This document shows, piece by piece, positions 37,876-43,791 of a stretch of DNA of 64,000 bases; position 1 is the first letter of the stretch, and every line of letters starts with the position of its first letter. The position numbers and the translations under genes were made by a program. The stretch covers positions 62,001 to 126,000 of the forward strand of contig NZ_CAJUHF010000003.1 of the NCBI RefSeq assembly GCF_910585845.1, written 5' to 3'. This stretch comes from an uncultured Bacteroides sp. (GTDB taxonomy: Bacteria; Bacteroidota; Bacteroidia; Bacteroidales; Bacteroidaceae). The notes beneath the pieces are model-generated. The model was not told the DNA's origin and did no database searches. It saw only the letters and a list, made by a program, of their open reading frames with translations.

Positions 37876-38098
37876 CTTTGTACACTACCACAATCTTGTG
37901 CAGTTGCGTATTGCCTATGGCTTTCTTTACCGTTTCAGTATCGGCATAGCGGTTCGCTTGTTCGACGGCTTCCCGGTGCAGTTCCTCCACGCAGTTTTCG
38001 AGGTCTTTGTACCGGGCATACTTCAATTCGACAATGTAGCTGTGCTGCATGTCGGTATAGATGTCCAGTAGCGGACATAGAAAGATGTTGACGTACAT
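37876..38098 (-). pseudogene. Fragment of an AAA-ATPase/PD-(D/E)XK nuclease-type protein (C-terminal part)
   Basis: The minus-strand frame from 38098 encodes NIFLCPLLDIYTDMQHSYIV, then ELKYARYKDLENCVEELHRE, EQANRYADTETVKKAIG and TQLHKIVVVYKD. This matches the C-terminal nuclease domain (with the ELKY motif) of the large DUF1703-type ATP-binding proteins common in Bacteroides. The ATPase part, several hundred residues, is missing. After VVYKD the frame runs on antisense to the HxlR gene, so the natural C-terminus is also lost. It is a gene relic. Confidence 0.6.
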
Positions 38099-38204
38099 GA
38101 CTACTATGCCTTTTAAAGAGGTTTGTTTCCAATCAGAAACAAAGGTAAAGCCTTTGTTATCAGTTTTCCAAACAGCCTGCCGTTAAATTGAGGGGATTAT
38201 GCTT

Positions 38205-38903
38205 TTACCGTACCACCAGCATCAGCCCTACACCCCTGACGGTCTTTATCTCTATCCGTTCATCCTTCTCGAATAGTTTGCGAAGCTTGGAGATGAACAC
38301 GTCCAGACTGCGCGAGGCAAAGTAGTCGTCTTCCGTGTCCCAGTAACGGCTGAGGATAGCTTCGCGCCGCACTATTTCGTTCTTGTTGTCGGCAAGCAGT
38401 TGCAAGATTTTGGCTTCTCTGACGGTCAGCGTTCGCATCTGGTCTGTATCGTTGTTGCGCAGCGTGGCACGCACGGCATTCAGCGTGTAGGCACCGAACT
38501 TGCAGCAACCGGTTTCGTCCTTAGACTTTACCCCCTCCTTCATTTTCAGGATGGCATGGATATGCGCATCCATTTCATCCGGTACGAAAGGTTTCTTCAC
38601 GTAGTTGTTCGCTCCTATTTCATAGCCTTTCTTTACGTCACTGGGCAATACCAGTGCTGAGGCGAACAACACAGGCGTATCACCATCCGTCTCCCGGATG
38701 CGTCTTACCATTTCGTAGCCGTCCATTACAGGCATGTCGATGTCGGAGATGATGATGTCTGGCTGGAACTCTTCCCAAGCTTTCAGCCCCTCTTTGCCAT
38801 TGGCGGCGGTGACCACTTCATATCCTCCAATCAAGTCCTGCAAGCCACTCTTTACAATGTACGACAGGTTGGCGTCGTCTTCTACCAATAAAAGTTTTAT
38901 CAT
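38205..38903 (-). CDS. OmpR/PhoB-family response regulator
   Basis: 232 aa. The receiver domain has acidic pair Asp9/Asp10, phosphoacceptor Asp54 in IISDIDMPVMDGYEM and Lys104 in YVKKPF. The C-terminal winged helix (about 130-232) is of the OmpR type (LTVREAKILQLLADN, RSLDVFISKLRKLF, IKTVRGVGLML). Regulators of this class bind direct repeats with 11-bp spacing, which is the arrangement found at four promoters just upstream (40318, 40587, 40687, 42481). The start codon overlaps the kinase stop (ATGA), so translation is coupled. Confidence 0.95.
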   Translation of the reverse strand: MIKLLLVEDDANLSYIVKSGLQDLIGGYEVVTAANGKEGLKAWEEFQPDIIISDIDMPVMDGYEMVRRIRETDGDTPVLFASALVLPSDVKKGYEIGANNYVKKPFVPDEMDAHIHAILKMKEGVKSKDETGCCKFGAYTLNAVRATLRNNDTDQMRTLTVREAKILQLLADNKNEIVRREAILSRYWDTEDDYFASRSLDVFISKLRKLFEKDERIEIKTVRGVGLMLVVR

Positions 38904-40264
38904 ATTTTTAAGGAGTTATCGGGAGTTAGAACTTCCAACGAATCAACCTTTTTGGCCGAATCCTCCCGGTTTGGTAAATAGATTATAAATTCTGTATATT
39001 CTTTTTCTATGCTGTTCACGGTGATGTTTCCACCGTGCGCCTCTATCACTTGCTGTACGAAGTTCAGCCCCAGACCAAAGCCTGCGGCACCGCCTTTCCG
39101 TATCCGTCGCTCAGCGGCACCCCGTTCGTATTTGTTGAAGATGCAGCGCTGGTATTTGTCGGCAATGCCCAAGCCGTTGTCGTGTACTCTGATGACGGTG
39201 CTCGAATTGTGGTTTTCCGAACTGATTCTTATCTCTACAGACTCCTTGGAGTATTTGATGGCGTTGTCTATCAGGTTGCTGAATATCTCTTTCAGGTATT
39301 CGGCTTCGGCATAGACTTCTTTTACTTTCAGGTCGAAAGCGAAGTGTACCTCCTTGGTGGATTGGGCAAGATACTTGTCTGCCAACTCCTTCAGGATGGG
39401 TGTCAGCAGGACTTTTTCCTTGTTCATTTGCTGTTTATGGTTCTCCAGTTTGGAGATGGTGAGCACCTTGTTGGTAAGTACCAGCAAATGTTCCGCTTCG
39501 TTTTCCGCTATCTGGTAATACTTCTCTTTCATTTCGGGCTTTCCGTCAAGCTTTCCGCTATGAAGAAAGTTCAGTATCATGAAGATAGAACTCAGCGGAG
39601 ACTTCATGTCATGAATTAAAGCATAAGAGAAGTCTTCGCGGATTCGGGCTATTTTGTTCATTCGATATATCATCCTGATTTGGTAAACAATACAACCGAT
39701 AACAAAACTCAGGATGATGATAGTAGCAATGATAAGCAATCCCATACGTTCAACAAATGTCTTGTATGGATTGACAAGGATCAATTGAACTACTTGTGTA
39801 TAGTCGGAGCGTATAGGAAGATATTTAGGTTTGACGGTCATCCAAGAGGAAGCTTCGTTGTTTCTATTGCTTTGAACGATTTCTCCGGTATGCAAATTTA
39901 TGATATGAATAGAGAATAGATCTTTGATCCCACCTTCTATTAATAGTTGGGAGATTATAGAATCTAACTTCTGCATTGAAAGTGGGTATCCCATATCAGA
40001 AAGTTGTTCGTAAAAATAGGTCATTGGCGGGATTGTGTCATTAGCGACTCCTCCCATTATTTCCGTTCCTTTAGGCGTTTGACCAAAGCGTATATTCCCT
40101 TCTTCTTCAAGTGCCTTTTCAATGATTGCATAACTTTCTTTTTCAATATTGTTCTTGATGAGTGTATATGTATTATGTAGCCATATTGATTGCAAAGCTG
40201 ACGCTCCAACCAATCCCACGAATGTAAATACATATATTTTCTTTATGCCTATTTTATTTCTCAT
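38900..40264 (-). CDS. Sensor histidine kinase paired with the response regulator
   Basis: 454 aa from the ATG at 40264; a longer frame to 40336 adds an implausible leader. TM1 is about residues 9-30, a periplasmic sensor region about 31-172 and TM2 about 173-195. The phosphoacceptor is His218 in YALIHDMKSPLSS. The ATPase domain shows LIDNAIKYSKE, VHDNGLGIADKY and GGAAGFGLGLNFV. The sensor region matches no fold I know. The gene is divergent from the peptide gene at 40406, with the shared operator between them. I infer that it senses either the secreted peptide or an envelope signal. Confidence 0.94.
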   Translation of the reverse strand: MRNKIGIKKIYVFTFVGLVGASALQSIWLHNTYTLIKNNIEKESYAIIEKALEEEGNIRFGQTPKGTEIMGGVANDTIPPMTYFYEQLSDMGYPLSMQKLDSIISQLLIEGGIKDLFSIHIINLHTGEIVQSNRNNEASSWMTVKPKYLPIRSDYTQVVQLILVNPYKTFVERMGLLIIATIIILSFVIGCIVYQIRMIYRMNKIARIREDFSYALIHDMKSPLSSIFMILNFLHSGKLDGKPEMKEKYYQIAENEAEHLLVLTNKVLTISKLENHKQQMNKEKVLLTPILKELADKYLAQSTKEVHFAFDLKVKEVYAEAEYLKEIFSNLIDNAIKYSKESVEIRISSENHNSSTVIRVHDNGLGIADKYQRCIFNKYERGAAERRIRKGGAAGFGLGLNFVQQVIEAHGGNITVNSIEKEYTEFIIYLPNREDSAKKVDSLEVLTPDNSLKI

Positions 40265-40292
40265 CAGATAAAGTAAAATGCAAATTCCGTTG

Positions 40293-40300
40293 CAAAAATA
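40293..40300 (-). promoter_or_regulatory. Promoter -7 element of the kinase/regulator operon
   Basis: Minus strand TATTTTTG (40300-40293), 29 bp before the kinase ATG. Operator A (40318-40346) is directly upstream of it, so the two-component operon may be autoregulated. Confidence 0.55.
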
Positions 40301-40317
40301 AGTTTTTTCATTCAAAT

Positions 40318-40375
40318 AATAACATAGCGATAACATAAAACTAACATTTGATAATATTCACATATTGTACCTTTG
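40318..40375 (+). promoter_or_regulatory. Operator/promoter A: three 11-bp-spaced 7-mers plus -7 element
   Basis: AATAACA (40318), GATAACA (40329) and ACTAACA (40340) are spaced 11 bp. The -7 element TACCTTTG is at 40368-40375. It drives the peptide gene at 40406, with an ATG 31 bp after the -7 element. Confidence 0.85.
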
Positions 40376-40405
40376 CATCGTTGAATTTTTAAAAACAGAT
40401 ATATT

Positions 40406-40531
40406 ATGGAACAATTATTTTTAGAACTGACAGATCAAGAGATTATTAATACATTTGGAGGTGAAATCGTATATAAGTTGATATATGATGAAGATGCTGG
40501 ATATTATAGACTTGTATTTGTGAATGTCTGA
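40406..40531 (+). CDS. Double-glycine-leader peptide precursor (41 aa)
   Basis: The ATG at 40406 opens 41 codons ending TGA at 40529-40531. The N-terminal 19 residues, MEQLFLELTDQEIINTFGG, fit the leader cleaved by C39 peptidases: Leu at -12, Thr at -11, Glu at -8, Ile at -7 and Gly-Gly at -2/-1. The predicted mature part is 22 residues, starts EIVYKLIYDED and is rich in Tyr and Val. It has no Cys and no obvious modification sites. A dedicated promoter with the shared operator lies just upstream, and a C39 exporter is encoded at 43792. The function (pheromone, bacteriocin or other) is not known. Confidence 0.75.
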   Translation: MEQLFLELTDQEIINTFGGEIVYKLIYDEDAGYYRLVFVNV

Positions 40532-40586
40532 CTTATTTTGCTTTATGCTAATAGAAAAAGCAAGTCAATTAAGAGAATGGCGATTG

Positions 40587-40644
40587 GTTAACCTGACGAT
40601 AACATAAGGATAACACAAAGTCTGAAATATATTTCCCAACTTTG
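40587..40644 (+). promoter_or_regulatory. Operator/promoter B: same geometry, no gene before the next promoter
   Basis: GTTAACC (40587), GATAACA (40598) and GATAACA (40609) are spaced 11 bp. The -7 element is CAACTTTG (40637-40644), with C for the first T. It is followed by a leader like that of promoter C but no start codon before promoter C begins 100 bp downstream. Confidence 0.8.
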
Positions 40645-40686
40645 CAGCATCAAAAAGGAACAAGTTCAGTATTAACACTAAAATAT

Positions 40687-40744
40687 ATTAACCTAATGAT
40701 AACATAGAGATAATATAAATCCAAAAACACACTGCTTATCTTTG
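40687..40744 (+). promoter_or_regulatory. Operator/promoter C
   Basis: ATTAACC (40687), GATAACA (40698) and GATAATA (40709) are spaced 11 bp. The -7 element TATCTTTG is at 40737-40744. It precedes the decayed precursor gene at 40796. Confidence 0.85.
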
Positions 40745-40795
40745 CAGCGTCAAAAAGAACAATAAACTTTAGTATTAACAATAAAAGAAAGATTT

Positions 40796-40946
40796 ATGAA
40801 AAAAAGAAGAAAACAACAAGTGTATTTTGCTGAATGAAGCAGAAGTGAGATGCGCGAACGATGGCTATCGTGAATCAATTCCTGAAGAACTGGGACGGAT
40901 TCGTGAAATCTATGGTTCGCTTGCCGAATACATCATTTGCTGGTGA
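40796..40946 (+). pseudogene. Second peptide precursor gene, frameshifted in a poly-A tract
   Basis: The ATG at 40796 reads only 13 codons in its own frame. Removing one A from the run of seven at 40799-40805 gives a 49-aa protein: MKKEENNKCILLNEAEV, then a stretch ending REIYGSLAEYIICW. Aligned as a C39 leader, LLNEAEVRCANDG has Leu at -12, Glu at -8, Val at -7 and Gly at -1, but Asp at -2 where Gly is expected (codon GAT at 40860-40862, one transition from GGT). Two independent lesions suggest a dead paralogue. Slippage-based phase variation is an alternative for the frameshift alone. Confidence 0.55.
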
Positions 40947-41246
40947 GGAGATTAGGAATGATAAAATGAAAGATTCTTGCCGCTCAATAAATAAGCGAAA
41001 AACATTAATATTAGTCTAAGAGCCTTTTTAAATTTTCTTCAAAAAGAACTCTCGAAAGAAGGCTGAACAAAATTTGAACAGGCTCTAAACAAAGCAACAG
41101 TAAAAAAGAAATTCAATCAAAAAATGAAGTTTACGAGTAAGTAAGATTTGGAATTCTTTTCTATAATTCAGACCTCAACTGATTAAATAGAGGAGCGGAT
41201 GCCGAAAAGCTTTATGAGTAGGCATAAACTATAATTTATTTTTTTT
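40947..41246. other. Gene-free spacer with a MITE-like inverted repeat
   Basis: Only very short frames are present. GAGCCT...AGGCTC ends define a 66-bp element (41020-41085). Its outer 25 or so bases are imperfect inverted repeats (the AAATTTT and TTCA segments match on both sides), and it is flanked by TAA on each side (41017-41019 and 41086-41088). It resembles a miniature transposable element or IS end remnant; a degenerate terminator is the alternative. Confidence 0.45.
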
Positions 41247-41912
41247 ATGAACCTCAAAAACATTGCATACCTATGGGTAGTAGTATTTATTAGTATTATC
41301 ACTTTTGCCAATTGTACTCAAACTGACAATTTTAACGAACCAGAAACCGGCCGGTCATATCAAGATTTATACAATCAATTTCAAGACGCACTAAAAAGCA
41401 GCGAATTGACAACAGATTTGCAACAAAAAAAAGAGATATTGTATGAAAAAATGGGAAAATGGAATTGGCAAACGAACTTATTAACCAAATCCACGGCTGA
41501 TATGTCTGTTGATGAACAAAAAGATTACCTTCAAAACACATTATCTTCACAAGCTTGGCAATGGGTGGAAAAATTGCAACATAGTTTTGCATCGAATTCA
41601 AACGATATATCCATCGAACAAATAACTGAAGATAGTTTATTGACTGAAAACGAAAAGCTGATGTTGGTTGCTATTTTATCTGGTGGTAATTATTTACAAA
41701 ATCAAGTGATGGCTGCACAAACGAAAAGTGCAGCAGATTGTTATGCGCAATATCAAAAAGACTGCGAAAGAGCATTGGAAATATATGCCATATCAGGAAG
41801 TGGTGGAGCAATAAGTGGAGGTGTTATCGGGTTGGCCGGGGCAACAGCAGTATGTGCCTTGCAATTGAAATGGGCAGAAGATGACTATAAAGATTGTTTG
41901 GAGAAACAATAA
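41247..41912 (+). CDS. Uncharacterised lipoprotein-like protein with glycine-rich C-terminal segment (221 aa)
   Basis: A signal peptide ends in FANC, a plausible lipobox. The middle (about 30-160) is polar and helical with many Gln and Ser. Near the C-terminus, GSGGAISGGVIGLAGATAVCAL (written here in part: GGVIGLAGATAVCAL) is a small-residue hydrophobic segment able to insert in membranes. It is flanked by Cys-containing helices (AADCYAQYQKDCER and DDYKDCLEKQ). No known family is recognised. It lies inside the peptide-export cluster and ends at its own strong terminator, so it may be an effector, immunity or accessory factor (inference). Its base composition is more AT-rich than the housekeeping genes nearby. 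Confidence 0.7.
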   Translation: MNLKNIAYLWVVVFISIITFANCTQTDNFNEPETGRSYQDLYNQFQDALKSSELTTDLQQKKEILYEKMGKWNWQTNLLTKSTADMSVDEQKDYLQNTLSSQAWQWVEKLQHSFASNSNDISIEQITEDSLLTENEKLMLVAILSGGNYLQNQVMAAQTKSAADCYAQYQKDCERALEIYAISGSGGAISGGVIGLAGATAVCALQLKWAEDDYKDCLEKQ

Positions 41913-41927
41913 TGTGAAAATCCTAAT

Positions 41928-41971
41928 ATTGTAATTCACTGAATAATAAATATTGTTCAGTGAATTACAAT
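41928..41971 (+). terminator. Strong intrinsic terminator after the lipoprotein gene
   Basis: Perfect 16-bp arms (41928-41943 and 41956-41971), a 12-nt loop, then tgtatttttt. Confidence 0.9.
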
Positions 41972-42000
41972 GTATTTTTTAAATTTAATCAACAATACAT

Positions 42001-42309
42001 ATGAAACTTAATTATCAAGATAAATGCGGCTACCAGAAACAAAGTTGGAATAATTTGTATTTCCCTATTTTTTCTTACTTATACCTCATTTCCATTCTAC
42101 TCCACCTTTTGGCTGAAAGATGGTGCTCATCGTTCTGTCAACTAATAGACATCATACTTTATACATCCAATCTATTCCTAATAGTATATTGCATCGGTAT
42201 TCTACGTAAAGAGTACAAAGAAGAAAAAACATTGAATATTACCACTTGCTTGTATATAGCGTTTTATACCATAGCCATGTTTGCAATGTATTATCTCCTA
42301 AATAGTTAA
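42001..42309 (+). CDS. Small three-helix membrane protein of unknown function (102 aa)
   Basis: There is no signal peptide. Three hydrophobic stretches (about residues 20-38, 46-66 and 80-100) are separated by short charged loops, including RKEYKEEK. It begins 29 bp after the terminator at 41971. No family is recognised. Small multi-span proteins beside C39 exporters are often immunity proteins, but nothing in the sequence proves it. Confidence 0.65.
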   Translation: MKLNYQDKCGYQKQSWNNLYFPIFSYLYLISILLHLLAERWCSSFCQLIDIILYTSNLFLIVYCIGILRKEYKEEKTLNITTCLYIAFYTIAMFAMYYLLNS

Positions 42310-42381
42310 TCTAATGTTACGAATTATAATAATGTTTCGTAATAGATTTACTTAAAATATGTTGTTGAATTTTAGTTAACT

Positions 42382-42464
42382 CCAGTTTGGTATAGACTTA
42401 TTTACATGTATTTCTTTTTTTGAGGAAAAGAAAAATACAGCCTATTAAGTTTATATCAAACTGG
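42382..42464 (+). terminator. 19-bp hairpin with G.U pairs upstream of the exporter promoter
   Basis: 42382-42400 pairs with 42446-42464: 17 Watson-Crick pairs plus two G.U pairs that exist only in plus-strand RNA. An inner stem (GTATTT...AAATAC) stacks inside. It may insulate promoter D from transcription of the gene at 42001. A shorter TTACGAA/TTCGTAA hairpin lies at 42317-42342. Confidence 0.6.
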
Positions 42465-42480
42465 ATAGTTTATAGATATC

Positions 42481-42538
42481 ATTAACCTAATGATAACATA
42501 AGAATAACCTATTTTCTTTTATATCTCCTCTATTTTTG
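42481..42538 (+). promoter_or_regulatory. Operator/promoter D of the exporter operon
   Basis: ATTAACC (42481), GATAACA (42492) and AATAACC (42503) are spaced 11 bp. The -7 element TATTTTTG is at 42531-42538. Position-for-position geometry equals promoters A, B and C. It drives the HlyD-like and C39 ABC genes. Confidence 0.88.
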
Positions 42539-42588
42539 TCTCTATAAACATCAACAAAAGTATTAATCAATAAAGAAAACAAAGAAAT

Positions 42589-43758
42589 ATGTTATTACCG
42601 AACGAGTGGATAGACAATTGCATCGAGACTTACATCTATCAGCATACTACGAGGTCTCAGATTATTTATTGGGTGGTTTTGCTGGCTGTTGCGGTCACGA
42701 TGGTGGCGCTTCCGTTTATTTATGTGGACATCTCGGTGCAAGGGAATGGAGTGATCAGGCCGGTGACCGAAAAGACGGAAATCACCTCTGTCGTCACAGA
42801 AATTGTCGATTCGGTGTTTGTGCGCGAAGGAGATCAAGTGCGTAAGGGAGACGTGATTCTGAAATTCCGGACAAATACCCCAGATTATAAGATAAGCTAC
42901 CAGACCGCTCGCTTGAACGACTGCCATGCACAACTGGCCGATTTGGCGTATATGGTAAAAGGGGAATGTCCGGAACGCTTCAGTTCATCGGTACGTCGGC
43001 AGGAATATGACTATTTCGTGAAAAAGAAAAAGGAACTGGAAACAGCCTTGGCGCAGGCAGAGAAGGAATACAACCGAAATAAAGTGTTGTTTGAGAAGAA
43101 GGTGATTGCCGAAGAAGAATACGATGGGTATTATTTCAGGTGGCAGAACCAGCAAAACGAGTTGGCATCGTTGGTGCAAAGCCAGTTGAACACTTGGCAG
43201 GCCGATCTGAATAGCTATCAGAATACGTTCAATGAGATGAACGCAAGCCTGAAACAGGAAGTCAAGGACAAGGATATGTATATTGTACGCAGCCCGGTGG
43301 ATGGTACGGTGGATCAGTTCTCAGGAGTTTATCGGGGAAGTAGCATCCGGACGGGGCAGGCATTGGCGGTCATCAGTCCGGATTCCACTCTCTGCTTGGA
43401 AGTATATGTCGCTCCCCGGAATATCGGATTCATGAGTGTGGGAATGCCGGTCAAGGTGCAGGTGGAATCTTTTAATTACAACGAATGGGGAACTTTGCCC
43501 GGCAAGGTAAAGGATATTTCGTCGGACTTCTTGACCGATAGCCAGGGAAACTCCTTCTATAAGGTGAAGTGTGAAATGGAGCGTGACTACCTGCAATTGA
43601 AAGATGGCCGGATAGGTCGGTTGAAGAAGGGAATGACGGTTAGCGCACACTTCATGGTGACACGTCGTTCACTGTTCGCCTTGCTGTATCAGAAGATGGA
43701 CAGCTGGGTGAATCCCAGACAATACATCAACGAAACAAGGATTGCAAAATTGAACTAA
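42589..43758 (+). CDS. HlyD-family membrane-fusion (periplasmic adaptor) protein
   Basis: 389 aa. One N-terminal membrane helix (about 24-46) is followed by a biotinyl/lipoyl-like half (PVTEKTEITSVVTEIVDSVFVREGDQVRKGDVIL), a long coiled coil (about 115-220, rich in Glu, Lys and Gln) and the second lipoyl and barrel region (SPVDGTVDQFSGVYRGSSIR; VKVQVESFNYNEWG). It links an inner-membrane ABC exporter to an outer-membrane channel. It lies 33 bp before the C39 ABC gene in one operon. No TolC-like partner is in the window. Confidence 0.92.
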   Translation: MLLPNEWIDNCIETYIYQHTTRSQIIYWVVLLAVAVTMVALPFIYVDISVQGNGVIRPVTEKTEITSVVTEIVDSVFVREGDQVRKGDVILKFRTNTPDYKISYQTARLNDCHAQLADLAYMVKGECPERFSSSVRRQEYDYFVKKKKELETALAQAEKEYNRNKVLFEKKVIAEEEYDGYYFRWQNQQNELASLVQSQLNTWQADLNSYQNTFNEMNASLKQEVKDKDMYIVRSPVDGTVDQFSGVYRGSSIRTGQALAVISPDSTLCLEVYVAPRNIGFMSVGMPVKVQVESFNYNEWGTLPGKVKDISSDFLTDSQGNSFYKVKCEMERDYLQLKDGRIGRLKKGMTVSAHFMVTRRSLFALLYQKMDSWVNPRQYINETRIAKLN

Positions 43759-43791
43759 TAGAAAAGAGAAGAGAAGAAAAGAAACAAAAGT

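Noticed and set aside
40966..41019. 17-codon frame after the decayed precursor
   Set aside because: No leader motif, no operator of its own; too short to support.
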